This document shows, in pieces, positions 1-7,836 of a stretch of 64,000 bases of DNA. The notes beneath the pieces were generated by a model. It was not told where the DNA came from. It did not search any database and was given only the letters and a program-made list of their open reading frames with translations. The translations under genes were made by a program, and so were the position numbers. Positions within the stretch are counted from its first letter, which is position 1; each line of letters begins with the position of its first letter. The DNA comes from Streptomyces sp. HSG2 (GTDB lineage Bacteria > Actinomycetota > Actinomycetes > Streptomycetales > Streptomycetaceae): assembly GCF_016598575.1 (NCBI RefSeq), contig NZ_CP066801.1, positions 4,940,501-5,004,500 on the forward strand, in the 5' to 3' direction.

Positions 1-7
1 GTGGACG

Positions 8-1483
8 ATGGTCCACGGTGCGAGCATCCTCAGCGACGGTCGGCGCGACCGCGCCTCGGTCGCCGGGAGCCCGGACGGCGGCGGCACCCGGCTCCTCGCC
101 GTGCCGGCCGCGTTGTTCACCCTTGCCCAACTGCTCCTGGTGGGCCCCGGCATGGGGCTCGGCTGGGACGAGACGGTGTACGTCAGCCAGGTCACCACGC
201 ACACCCCGGCCGCGTTCTTCAGCGCGCCCCGTTCCCGCGGGGTCTCCCTCCTCGTCGCCCCGATCGCGTCCTGGTCGTCCTCCACCGAACTCTTGAGGGT
301 GTGGCTCGCCGTCTTGTCCGGGCTCGGGCTCTACGCGGCGCTGCGCTCCTGGCGCGGCCTGTTCCCGGTGCGGGTGACGGCCACCGCCGGCGCGCTGTTC
401 GCCACGTTGTGGGTGACCCTCTTCTACGGGCCGCAGGCCATGCCCAACTACTGGGTCGCGGTGGGCGCCCTGGTCTGCGTGGGGTGCTTCCTCCGCGCGG
501 GGGCACGAGGTTCCGCCGGCGTGCTGTGGGGGGTGGCCGGGGGAGCCCTCCTGATGGCCCTCATGCGCCCCACCGACGCGGTCTGGGTCACCATCCCGCT
601 GCTCGTCGTCGCCCTGGGCCGGCGCCGACTCCGGGTGTCGACCGCGCTCCTCGGCGGGCTCGCGGTCGGCGGATCGGCATGGGTGATCGAGGCGTACGCC
701 TGGTACGGCGGACTGGGGGCGAGGCTCTCCCGGGCCTCGGAGATCCAAGGCGGGCTCGGCTGGCACTTCGCGGTCGACGACCAGCTTCGCAGCCTCGGAG
801 GGCGGGCGCTCTGCCGCCCGTGCGACGTACCCATGCCGCCGCTGTTCGTCACCCTGTGGTGGTACGTCCTCCCGGTGCTGGCGGTGATCGGTCTGATCGT
901 GGCCGTCCGGGCGGGTCGGACGGCACGGACCCTCACGCCCCTGGCGTGCGCCGTGACATCGGCGGTCCCGTACCTGTTCCTGATCGGCTACGCCGCGCCC
1001 CGCTTCCTGCAACCCGCGTACGCGCTGCTCGCCCTCCCCGTCGCGGACGCCCTCTGGCACCTGGTCAAGAAGCCCGGCGGTCGGTGGCGGCCGGTCCCCA
1101 CCGCGCTGGTCGCTCTCGCCCTCGCGGCTCACCTGTCGGTCCAGTTCGCCGTCCTGCTGCACACCGTGGGGCGCACCACCGACGACCGTCGTGACTGGGC
1201 GGGGACGGCCGGCGAGCTGCACCGCCTGGGCGTCCGCCCGCCCTGCCTGCTCACCGGACACCAGGCCATTCCCATCGGCTACTACACCGGATGCTCCTCG
1301 GGCGCCACGGCCGGCAACAACGAGAACACCACGGTGACGGAGATCGTCCGCACGGCGCGCCGGGTTCCGGTCGCCGACCTCGGCGTCCCGGGGCGAACGC
1401 CGCCGGGCTTCGCCCGCGACTGGACCGTTCACCGGGTGAACGACCTGGTGGTCCGCGTCGCCCCGCCGCCGGCCGACCGCTGA
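8..1483 (+). CDS. Polytopic membrane protein, GT-C (PMT/GT39-like) glycosyltransferase candidate
   Basis: The 491-residue protein has about 9-11 hydrophobic segments spread over residues 28-380, followed by an extracytoplasmic C-terminal domain of about 110 residues. An acidic GWDE motif sits just after the first membrane segment (about residues 51-54), where GT-C glycosyltransferases such as PMT/ArnT carry their catalytic D/E pair. By family analogy it would transfer a sugar from a polyprenyl-phosphate donor at the outer face of the membrane; the substrate is unknown. The reading frame is open to the left edge of the window, so the true start may lie upstream; ATG at 8 is the first start visible and its ribosome site cannot be judged. 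The first 16 bases form a small inverted repeat (GTGGAC/GTCCAC). Confidence 0.7.
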   Translation: MVHGASILSDGRRDRASVAGSPDGGGTRLLAVPAALFTLAQLLLVGPGMGLGWDETVYVSQVTTHTPAAFFSAPRSRGVSLLVAPIASWSSSTELLRVWLAVLSGLGLYAALRSWRGLFPVRVTATAGALFATLWVTLFYGPQAMPNYWVAVGALVCVGCFLRAGARGSAGVLWGVAGGALLMALMRPTDAVWVTIPLLVVALGRRRLRVSTALLGGLAVGGSAWVIEAYAWYGGLGARLSRASEIQGGLGWHFAVDDQLRSLGGRALCRPCDVPMPPLFVTLWWYVLPVLAVIGLIVAVRAGRTARTLTPLACAVTSAVPYLFLIGYAAPRFLQPAYALLALPVADALWHLVKKPGGRWRPVPTALVALALAAHLSVQFAVLLHTVGRTTDDRRDWAGTAGELHRLGVRPPCLLTGHQAIPIGYYTGCSSGATAGNNENTTVTEIVRTARRVPVADLGVPGRTPPGFARDWTVHRVNDLVVRVAPPPADR

Positions 1484-1515
1484 GGGTGGAGCGGGGGCGG
1501 GGGCGGGGGCCGGGG

Positions 1516-1737
1516 TCAGGGAAGCAGCTTCTCCAGCGCGGCGGGGCCCTCCTCGGCCAGCTTGCGCCGGGCCCACTCCAGGTCGCGTTCGGTGAGGTCC
1601 CTGCCCGCGGCCAGCACCAGGTCCTCCGGCGTCACCTCGGTGCCGGTGCGGGTGTGAAGCAGGTCGTCCGGGGTGGCGCGGTCGTCGCCGACCCGCACCT
1701 CGGAGGGTCGGGAAGCCTCGAATCGTGGCATCGGCAT
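1516..1737 (-). CDS. Small conserved hypothetical protein, 73 aa
   Basis: I recognise no domain. The protein starts MPMPRFEASRPSEV, is acidic and charged, and its C-terminal half (TPEDLVLAAGRDLTERDLEW and onward) looks like two short helices. The frame is open further upstream, but a good GGGAGGAG ribosome site lies nine bases before the ATG at 1737, which decides this start; another ATG at 1731 is less well placed. The gene is convergent with the preceding membrane-protein gene and ends only about 30 bases from it. Similar short proteins are, as far as I recall, common in Streptomyces, but I can assign no role. Confidence 0.6.
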   Translation of the reverse strand: MPMPRFEASRPSEVRVGDDRATPDDLLHTRTGTEVTPEDLVLAAGRDLTERDLEWARRKLAEEGPAALEKLLP

Positions 1738-2088
1738 GGTCGGGGGCTCCTCCCGTCCGGCAGCGGACGATGTCGCTGCCGCCGGCGTCGGCGGCGAACG
1801 CCCTGACACTTCAGCCTATCGCCGCCTCGGGCGACCTTCACCCCCTCGACCGTCACGCCGCCCCCGACCGGAAGTCCGCGGTGCCCTTTCTCGCCACCCT
1901 CCGGAACGGCCGGCCGAGCACCCCGCCCCTCGTTCCCCGCCCCGCCGTCCGAGCGTCACGCCATCTCGGGTCGGCCGCGGCGGGGAGGTGACGGGTTGGG
2001 CCGACCGGACCGCACGGGGGTGCGCGCCCGTGCCCGCCGTCGTCCAATGAGGGCGATCGACCCAGTCGCCGGGCGGAAGGGCACGAGC
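1738..2088. other. Divergent intergenic region without a convincing gene
   Basis: This 351-base stretch separates the small minus-strand gene from the plus-strand MMPL gene. Short open frames on both strands have shadow-like, Arg/Pro-rich translations and no ribosome sites. It presumably holds the two divergent promoters, but I see no clear -35/-10 pair or palindrome. A GGAAGGG ribosome site near its right end serves the MMPL gene. Confidence 0.5.
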
Positions 2089-4374
2089 ATGGCGAAGAGC
2101 CGCACAGGGGCCGGCGCGGGAGAGGACACCCGCGGGATGCTGCGGCGACTAGGCGAGTGGTGCGCCCGGCGCGGAGTGGTCGTCGTGGTCGCCTGGTTGG
2201 CGGCACTGGCCGCCCTCCTGGTCTGCGAACGCTCCTTCGGCGGCACCTACTCCGACAACTTCACCATCTCCTCGACCCAGGCCGCGAAGGGTCTGGGCGT
2301 CCTGCGGGAGCACGCCCCCTCGGCCGGCGGCTACGCCAGCCAGGTCGTGGTCCACGACGACTCCTCGCTGACCTCCCTCGGGACACAGTTCGACACGGTC
2401 GTGGCCGACCTGGAGAAGCTGCCCCACGTCCTGTCGGCGCAGAACCCCCTCACCGCGGCGAGCTCGTCCACCGAGCCCGACGTGGGGCCGCTGTCCTCCG
2501 ACGGCCGCACCGCCTACATCACCGTCCGCTTCGACGTCCAGCCGACCACCTTGGGCGACGACTACCTCGACGGAGTCGACGACGCGGTGAGCCCGCTGCG
2601 GTCGGCGGGTGCCGAGGTCGAGTACGGCGGCCAGCTCGGCAACCTGGCCCGCCCCTCGGCGAACGACAGGCTGAGCGAGGCGATCGGCTTCGGCGTCGCC
2701 GTGATCGTGCTGCTCGTCGGGTTCGGCAGCGTGATCGCCGCCGTGATCCCCCTGCTGACCGCGCTGCTCGCGGTGGTCGGCGGACTGGCCTGTCTCGCCC
2801 TGATCGCCGCGGCGACCACCTTCGCCACCGTCTCGCCCACCCTCGCCACCATGATCGGATTGGGCGTGGGCATCGACTACGCCCTGTTCCTGATCACCCG
2901 CCATCGACAGGGGTTGATCGACGGCGCCGACCCGGTGCGCGCCGCCGGGCACGCGACCGCCACCAGCGGCCGGGCGGTGCTGGTCTCGGGGTGCACGGTC
3001 ATCGTGGCGCTCTGCGGGCTCTACGCCTCCGGCGTCTCCTTCATCGGCAAGCTGGGGGTGGCCGCCGCCGTCACCGTCGTCTCCGCCGTTCTCGGGGCGT
3101 TGACACTGGTTCCGGCGCTGCTGGGGCTGATCGGCCGTCGGATCGACCGCTACCACGTGCGGCGCCCCGTCGCGGAGAGCGACGCCGTGCCCGGCGCGGA
3201 ACCGCACGGTACCTGGCACCGCTACGCGCAGCGAGTGGAGCGGCGGCCCTGGCACTTCCTGGCGGCCGGCCTCCTCACGATCGCGGTCCTGGCGATCCCC
3301 GCGTTCTCCATGCAGCTGGGACACATCGACAACGGCGCGGACCCCACGTCCTTCACCGACCGCCGCGCCTACGACCTGATGACCGATGCCTTCGGACCGG
3401 GCTCGAACGGACCTCTCACCGTGGTCGTGGACCAATCGGACGTGGACCAGTCGGACCGGGCCGACCTCGCCTCGCGGACCGAGACGGCCCTGGCCGGGGT
3501 GTCCGGCACGTCGGCAGTCACCCCGCTCAGCCCGACCCAGGACGGCGACGTGCTCGTCGGCACCGTCTACCCCGAGGAACGGCCGCAGAGCGCGGCGACC
3601 ACCTCGCTCGTCAACGACCTCGTCGACTCCACCCTGCCCGGGGCCACCTCGGGTACCGAGGCACGGAGCTACGTCACCGGCACGACGGCCGCGCAGGTCG
3701 ACTTCCGCGACATCGTCGCCGAGCGGCTCCCCCTGATCATCGCCGTCGTGGTGGCGCTGGCCTTCTTGATCATTCTCGCGGTCTTCCGGGGGCTGCTCGT
3801 CGCCGTGAAGGCGGCCGTGCTCAACGTGCTGTCCATCGGAGCGTCCTACGGCGTCGTCGTCGCCGTCTTCCAGTGGGGCTGGGGTGGCCCCGAACTCGGC
3901 GTCAACGGCACCGTGCCCATCGAGAGCTACGTGCCGATGATGATGTTCGCGATCATCTTCGGCCTCAGCATGGACTACGAGATCTTCCTGCTCTCCCGGG
4001 TGCACGAGGCGTGGCTGCGCACCCACGACGCCAAGGGGGCCGTGGCCCACGCCCTGGAGATCACCGCCAGAGTGATCACCTGTGCCGCGCTGATCATGGT
4101 GAGCGTCTTCGCCGCGTTCATCATCACCGACAACATCGTGGTCAAGATGCTCGGCCTGGGGCTCGCGGTGAGCGTCCTCATCGACGCCACCGTTGTGCGC
4201 CTGCTGCTGGTACCCGCCGTGATGACCCTGCTGGGTCGACACGCCTGGTGGACGCCGCGTTGGCTCGACCGGGCGCTGCCGCGCATCGACGCGGAGGGCG
4301 AGAAGGAGCGGGCCGCGGGAGTGGTGCCCAGGGGCGGGACCGACCCGCCGGGAGGGCCGGGGTCCGCGTCGTGA
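2089..4374 (+). CDS. MMPL/RND-family membrane transporter
   Basis: At 761 residues this is a typical actinobacterial MMPL exporter. It has a single N-terminal membrane segment (about 22-42), an extracytoplasmic domain, five membrane segments, then a repeat of the same arrangement. Each half carries the conserved D-Y motif of the proton path: GVGIDYALF near residues 259-267 and GLSMDYEIF near 624-632. MMPL proteins move lipids, lipid-linked metabolites or drugs across the inner membrane using the proton gradient; the cargo here is not evident. The start at 2089 is chosen because GGAAGGG stands seven bases upstream; an in-frame ATG at 2047 and an earlier start at 1996 have poorer sites. The gene stands alone and converges with the following oxidoreductase gene. 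Confidence 0.9.
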   Translation: MAKSRTGAGAGEDTRGMLRRLGEWCARRGVVVVVAWLAALAALLVCERSFGGTYSDNFTISSTQAAKGLGVLREHAPSAGGYASQVVVHDDSSLTSLGTQFDTVVADLEKLPHVLSAQNPLTAASSSTEPDVGPLSSDGRTAYITVRFDVQPTTLGDDYLDGVDDAVSPLRSAGAEVEYGGQLGNLARPSANDRLSEAIGFGVAVIVLLVGFGSVIAAVIPLLTALLAVVGGLACLALIAAATTFATVSPTLATMIGLGVGIDYALFLITRHRQGLIDGADPVRAAGHATATSGRAVLVSGCTVIVALCGLYASGVSFIGKLGVAAAVTVVSAVLGALTLVPALLGLIGRRIDRYHVRRPVAESDAVPGAEPHGTWHRYAQRVERRPWHFLAAGLLTIAVLAIPAFSMQLGHIDNGADPTSFTDRRAYDLMTDAFGPGSNGPLTVVVDQSDVDQSDRADLASRTETALAGVSGTSAVTPLSPTQDGDVLVGTVYPEERPQSAATTSLVNDLVDSTLPGATSGTEARSYVTGTTAAQVDFRDIVAERLPLIIAVVVALAFLIILAVFRGLLVAVKAAVLNVLSIGASYGVVVAVFQWGWGGPELGVNGTVPIESYVPMMMFAIIFGLSMDYEIFLLSRVHEAWLRTHDAKGAVAHALEITARVITCAALIMVSVFAAFIITDNIVVKMLGLGLAVSVLIDATVVRLLLVPAVMTLLGRHAWWTPRWLDRALPRIDAEGEKERAAGVVPRGGTDPPGGPGSAS

Positions 4375-4483
4375 CCCCGGCCCGTCCCGCCGCCGCGGCC
4401 GGCCGGGACTGGCCGCCCCCGTCGGCCGGTCCGTCTCGGCCCGCGCGCCGTCACACGGGGCTCGTCCCCGCCGGTCCGAGTCC

Positions 4484-5407
4484 CTAACGCTCCGCGTCCG
4501 AGGAGGCCGGCGGGGTGTCCGCCCCGTCGTCGGCTCCCAGCCGTGCCTCGGCCTCGGCCAGGATCTCCGTCACCCGCAGTCCGAACGCCGCGTCGCAGGC
4601 GTGCGGCGGGCCGCCGTCGGCGGCGGCGAGCAGGGCGTCGACGGCCTCCGTCAGCGCCGGCACCGCGCCATCGGAGCTCTCGGGGAGCCGCGACGTCCCC
4701 CCGCCGCCCCGGAGCTCCACGGAGACACCGGTCGCCTCGCGCGGCGCGGTGAGGCTGAGCGTCATCACGGCGGAGGCCCCTCCGACGTGGTCGAGCACCA
4801 CGTGCACGGTGTCACCGGGGCCCTTCGCGGTCGCCGTCACCCGTCGCACGTCGCCGAGGACCGGCAGCAGGACCGACAGGGCGTGGGGGCCGACGTCCCA
4901 CAGAGCCCCCCGTTCCCGCCGCCACGGCGACGCGCCGAACGGATTGTCGCCGGTGAACACCGACCCCAGCCATTCGGCGCGCCCCGTGAACCAGTCCGAG
5001 CGCTCGGCGCGGGCGGCGATCCACTCCCGGGTCTCGGGCTGGAAGCGGGTGGTGAAGAAGACGACCGAGGCGACGCCCGCTTCGCGCACCGCCTCCACCA
5101 CCGCTCGCCCTCGAGCGACCGTCGAGGCCAGCGGTTTGTCCAGGAGAAGGTGGCATCCGGCACGGGCCGCCCGGACCGCGAGGTCGGCCTGCACGTCGGG
5201 GGGGAGCGCGACGGCGACGGCGTCGACTGCGGAGAGCAACTCCTCCACGTCGGTGTAGTGGCGGGTGCCATGGCGCTCCGCCAGCTCCCTCGCGGCCTCC
5301 GGGCGACGTCCCCAGACCCCGACGAAGTCCAGCCCCTCGTGTCGGCTCATGGCGGGGGCGTGTGCCGCCTCCGCCCAGGGCCCGGTTCCCAGCAGTCCTA
5401 TGCGCAT
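4484..5407 (-). CDS. Gfo/Idh/MocA-family oxidoreductase
   Basis: The 307-residue protein starts with a Rossmann fold (MRIGLLGTGPWAEAAHAP) and has the family's second signature, LLLDKPLAST near residue 95, in which the Lys equivalent to the EKP motif is kept. The remainder fits the C-terminal alpha/beta domain of NAD(P)-dependent sugar or inositol dehydrogenases. It is somewhat shorter than the usual 330-380 residues. The exact substrate cannot be told from sequence. The ATG at 5407 is preceded by GAGCCAGGC-type purines only, a modest ribosome site. The gene is monocistronic and diverges from the DUF5133 gene across an AT-rich gap. Confidence 0.88.
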   Translation of the reverse strand: MRIGLLGTGPWAEAAHAPAMSRHEGLDFVGVWGRRPEAARELAERHGTRHYTDVEELLSAVDAVAVALPPDVQADLAVRAARAGCHLLLDKPLASTVARGRAVVEAVREAGVASVVFFTTRFQPETREWIAARAERSDWFTGRAEWLGSVFTGDNPFGASPWRRERGALWDVGPHALSVLLPVLGDVRRVTATAKGPGDTVHVVLDHVGGASAVMTLSLTAPREATGVSVELRGGGGTSRLPESSDGAVPALTEAVDALLAAADGGPPHACDAAFGLRVTEILAEAEARLGADDGADTPPASSDAER

Positions 5408-5517
5408 GCCTGGCTCCTCTTGGGTTGTGCACCGGGGCCGAGCGTGTCACACGGGTCCGTCCGGAACGGCCCGGGGCCCATCCGGAGGTGCCGCGACGCC
5501 CGAGGGCGTCGAGAGCT

Positions 5518-5658
5518 ACACGTTCATTTCATGTCAAATTCTGATGCGTAAACGTCAATGTGTGTTTGTTTCCGGCCAATTCGACTCATCTCGTCGTCTG
5601 TTGCGCATGTTTCCCCCGAGTAGGGGAACACGGAGCCAAAAAGAGAGAGGGGCGCTTC
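5518..5658 (+). promoter_or_regulatory. AT-rich upstream region of the DUF5133 gene with a small inverted repeat
   Basis: About 90 bases from 5518 are markedly AT-rich against a high-GC background, as expected of a strong or specialised promoter. A short inverted repeat TTCCCC (5611-5616) / GGGGAA (5623-5628) lies about 30 bases before the start codon, and an AGAGAGG ribosome site ends at 5650. I cannot assign a confident -35/-10 pair; TTGTTT near 5567 is one -35 candidate. Confidence 0.4.
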
Positions 5659-5919
5659 GTGCTGGTACCCGACCCGAAGATCGTCAGGGAGTTGCTGACG
5701 CGCTATGCCTCGCTGCGCATCGCCCAGGCGGAACGGGAGAGCGCCGCGCTCGCCCGAGAACTGGCCGACGTCGGCTACACCCTGTGCGTGACGACGGGCG
5801 AGACCACTGTCCGTGACGCGTTGGGTGCCGCGGACGCCATCCTGATGGCCGCCGGACGGCCGGGCGCCGCCGGCGCGTCGGACAGGGAGGGCGAGGCCGG
5901 GCTCTCGATGGCCGTCTGA
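5659..5919 (+). CDS. DUF5133-domain protein
   Basis: The 86-residue product beginning VLVPDPKIVRELLTRYASLR matches my memory of the Streptomyces DUF5133 family: an N-terminal VPDPK motif, a helical charged region, and a GYTLCVTTG segment ending in a DALGAADAIL helix. Members are small cytoplasmic proteins of unknown function, often present in several copies per genome. The frame continues upstream to an ATG at 5560, but that part is Cys-rich and unlike the family, while GTG at 5659 has AGAGAGG eight bases before it, so I start there. Two strong hairpins follow the stop codon. Confidence 0.75.
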   Translation: MLVPDPKIVRELLTRYASLRIAQAERESAALARELADVGYTLCVTTGETTVRDALGAADAILMAAGRPGAAGASDREGEAGLSMAV

Positions 5920-5928
5920 ACCGATGAA

Positions 5929-5998
5929 GGGCGCCCCCGCACGGCCACGCCGTGCGGGGGCGCCCTCTCCCGTGCCGCGCTCCGGCGCGGGAGAGGGC
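5929..5998. terminator. Double hairpin after the DUF5133 gene
   Basis: The first hairpin has perfect 16-bp arms (5929-5944 and 5950-5965) with a 5-base loop. The second has 15-bp arms (5962-5976 and 5984-5998) with one G-U pair and a 7-base loop. The right arm of the first and left arm of the second share GCCC, so the two stems compete for four bases. No U tract follows, as is usual in Streptomyces terminators. Confidence 0.75.
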
Positions 5999-6137
5999 AT
6001 TCCTCGTGCCCCACTCGTCCCGATCCGCCGACCGTCCTCACCTGTGTGAGAACGCGCCCCGCGGCGGGTGGCTCCCCCTAGACTGCTCAGTCGCGCCTGA
6101 CACGCAGGTGTCGACGACACGAAAGGCACGTTGACGG

Positions 6138-6338
6138 GTGTTCCAGGATTCCCCCATCTACGACCGACTCGTCGCCGAGCGCGGCGACATCCCCGGACAG
6201 GTGCGCCGGGAGGCGGAACGCGTGAGCAGGGAACTGCAGACGGCCCTGCGTCCGTCGGCGCGCTCCGGCGGCGGACCTCCGTCGTCCTCCCCCGGCAGGC
6301 CGGGTCCCACGACGCTCGCCGGGCCCCGGGCGCACTGA
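6138..6338 (+). CDS. Small hypothetical protein, 66 aa
   Basis: The product starts MFQDSPIYDRLVAERGDIPG (GTG start at 6138) and is predicted to be a charged helix up to about residue 42, followed by a Gly/Pro/Ser-rich disordered tail. A GAAAGG stretch about a dozen bases upstream is a tolerable ribosome site. I recognise no family with confidence, though proteins starting this way seem widespread in Streptomyces. It converges with the ATP-grasp maturase gene, ending 10 bases from it. It occupies the place where graspetide loci of this class often carry an isoaspartyl methyltransferase, but it is unrelated to one and on the opposite strand. Confidence 0.55.
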   Translation: MFQDSPIYDRLVAERGDIPGQVRREAERVSRELQTALRPSARSGGGPPSSSPGRPGPTTLAGPRAH

Positions 6339-6348
6339 GGGGGGCGAC

Positions 6349-7326
6349 TCACGCCGCCCGTGTCCGCCCGGGCGCCGGACGGTCGCCGGGCTCGGCCCCG
6401 GCGAGCCAATCGGCGATGGCTCGGGAGATGGGCTGGCCGGTCTCCACCTCGACGAAGCCGAACTGCCCGGACTGGTTGCACTCCAGGAACCACCAGGTTC
6501 CGTCGTCCTCCTCGGCGAAGTCGAAGGCTCCGTAGGACAGTCGCGCGCCGCGGAGGTAGTCCCGGACGAGCCCGGCGACACGAGGAGGCACATCGACCGG
6601 GCGCCACGGCTCCGTCGAAGGGGCGAACCGCACGTCGACCTCATCCGGGTCGCCGGTCGCGGTGACCGCCTTGCGGGCCGCGAAGAGCTCCTCTCCGACG
6701 GCGGTCAGGCGGACGTCCGCGCACTTGGACACCCGCCGTTGCAGCAGGGTGGGGCCGAAGGCGACGGCGGAGAAGTCGGTGTCGGGCCGCACGCGGCTGG
6801 TCGGGACCGCCATGGGCGGATCCGAGGGATGGGCTCCGGACACGGGCTTGACCACCAGGTCCGGGTATCGCTGGGCGAACTCGCGGGCGGCCCTGGGAAA
6901 GGTCGTGATCAGTGTGGCGGGCACCGGCAGGCCCAACCGCTGTGCCAGGCGCAGTTGCCACGGCTTGTGCCGTGCCCGAAGGGCGCTGTCGGGATGGTTC
7001 ATCCACCGTGCCTCCGAACCGCGCAGCATCCCGTAGAGGGCCTGCTCGGACTCCTCCGTCAGCCATGCGGACGCCTCGGCCGCCCGCGCGGCGGCCCGAC
7101 CCGGTCGACGCACCCAGATCGACCGGAGTCCGGCTATGCTCACCAACCTGCCTCCCGAGGACAGGTGACCGCGGAACGTGCCGTGGACGTACTCCCCGGA
7201 CAGGGCCACCGCGTTCGGGACGTCCGCCGGGTCCACTCGCATCACCGGCACCCCCGACCGGTTGAGGTGGAAGACGACCATGTCGGCGGTGACGTCCTCT
7301 TCGCAGGTCAGGATCAGCACGGTCAT
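6349..7326 (-). CDS. ATP-grasp ribosomal peptide maturase (graspetide ligase)
   Basis: This 325-residue protein resembles MvdD/TgnB and the actinobacterial ATP-grasp maturases (the SAV_5884-like class) that form omega-ester or omega-amide side-chain links in graspetides. Visible features are the N-terminal pre-ATP-grasp domain (MTVLILTCEEDVTADMVVFH), the central MNHP...ARHKPWQLRLAQRLG segment, the nucleotide-binding VVKPVSGAH strand, and the C-terminal YGAFDFAEE...WWFLECNQSGQFGFVE block with the Mg/ATP-binding E-x-N. It lies 16 bases downstream of the precursor gene on the same strand, so the two are almost certainly co-transcribed. No methyltransferase gene follows; the next gene converges. 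Confidence 0.9.
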   Translation of the reverse strand: MTVLILTCEEDVTADMVVFHLNRSGVPVMRVDPADVPNAVALSGEYVHGTFRGHLSSGGRLVSIAGLRSIWVRRPGRAAARAAEASAWLTEESEQALYGMLRGSEARWMNHPDSALRARHKPWQLRLAQRLGLPVPATLITTFPRAAREFAQRYPDLVVKPVSGAHPSDPPMAVPTSRVRPDTDFSAVAFGPTLLQRRVSKCADVRLTAVGEELFAARKAVTATGDPDEVDVRFAPSTEPWRPVDVPPRVAGLVRDYLRGARLSYGAFDFAEEDDGTWWFLECNQSGQFGFVEVETGQPISRAIADWLAGAEPGDRPAPGRTRAA

Positions 7327-7342
7327 GTCGAACGGTCCGTGT

Positions 7343-7534
7343 TCAGTCGTCGAAGTGGGTCTTCGACCCCGCGGTCGAGGTCGTGGTCGCCAGGGCTCGC
7401 AACAACGCGTGGTCCCGTGCGGCCACTCGGCCGTCGACGAGTACGTTCAACTGCGTACCGGGGTCGTAGACGTACGGAGTTGCCGCTTCCAACTCCGCCG
7501 CCGGACGTGCGTAGTCGAGCGCGAACGGTTGCAT
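7343..7534 (-). CDS. Graspetide precursor peptide (ATP-grasp-modified RiPP)
   Basis: The 63-residue peptide starts MQPFALDYARP and ends TTSTAGSKTHFDD. This matches what I know of the putative ATP-grasp target family in Streptomyces: a conserved leader (PFALxYARP, then TPYxYDxxxQLN, then a DGRxAARDHALL helix) and a short core rich in Thr/Ser plus Lys with two terminal Asp. The core thus holds hydroxyl/amine donors (T49-T52, S53, S57, K58, T59) and acidic acceptors (D62, D63), as needed for ester or amide rings. The frame is open to 7564, but GAGGGAGAG just before ATG 7534 decides the start. The maturase gene follows after 16 bases. Confidence 0.88.
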   Translation of the reverse strand: MQPFALDYARPAAELEAATPYVYDPGTQLNVLVDGRVAARDHALLRALATTTSTAGSKTHFDD

Positions 7535-7620
7535 CGTCTCTCCCTCTCGGTGCTCGCCGATCAAGCGATGGACCCACTGCGCCCTCGCCTGGTCCGCCGA
7601 CCGGCGTCGGCTTCCAGAGA

Positions 7621-7652
7621 CATATACGAGTCGAACGGGTGGATGGTTTCCC
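7621..7652 (-). promoter_or_regulatory. Candidate promoter of the graspetide operon
   Basis: Read on the minus strand, GGGAAACC (7645-7652) is followed by CGTATATG (about 7621-7628) at a spacing of about 16. This resembles an extracytoplasmic-function sigma promoter (GGAAAC-like -35, CGTA-like -10) more than a sigma-70 one. It lies about 90 bases before the precursor start, in the least GC-rich part of the gap. The assignment rests on inspection only. Confidence 0.35.
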
Positions 7653-7678
7653 TACTCCGCGTAGTACTACGCGGAGTA
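7653..7678. promoter_or_regulatory. Perfect 26-bp palindrome, operator candidate
   Basis: The left half TACTCCGCGTAGT (7653-7665) is followed without a gap by its exact reverse complement (7666-7678), giving complete dyad symmetry over 26 bases. It lies about 120 bases upstream of the graspetide precursor and directly abuts the candidate -35 element. The lack of a loop argues against a terminator; a dimeric or tetrameric regulator site is more likely. No regulator gene is adjacent. Confidence 0.7.
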
Positions 7679-7836
7679 ATCGTGTCGTCCTCGCGGCCTC
7701 CGCGCGGCGGGGAGCGAGGCCCGCTTCCCGTTCCCGGCCGGTCGGGCCGCGCGGGACGAAGTGCGACGGCGTCATCGTCGTCGAACCGCCGGCCGGGCAC
7801 CAGACCCGTCGCCGCGTGCCGGTCGTCCGGGCCCGG

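Noticed and set aside
2149..4242. 697-codon open frame antisense to the MMPL gene
   Set aside because: It mirrors the high-GC3 MMPL frame, is Gly/His/Asp/Arg-rich with no fold or ribosome site, and the plus-strand protein is unmistakable.
6138..6338. Small gene as the missing graspetide methyltransferase or second precursor
   Set aside because: It has no methyltransferase motif, lacks the PFALxYARP leader, and is convergent with the maturase gene.
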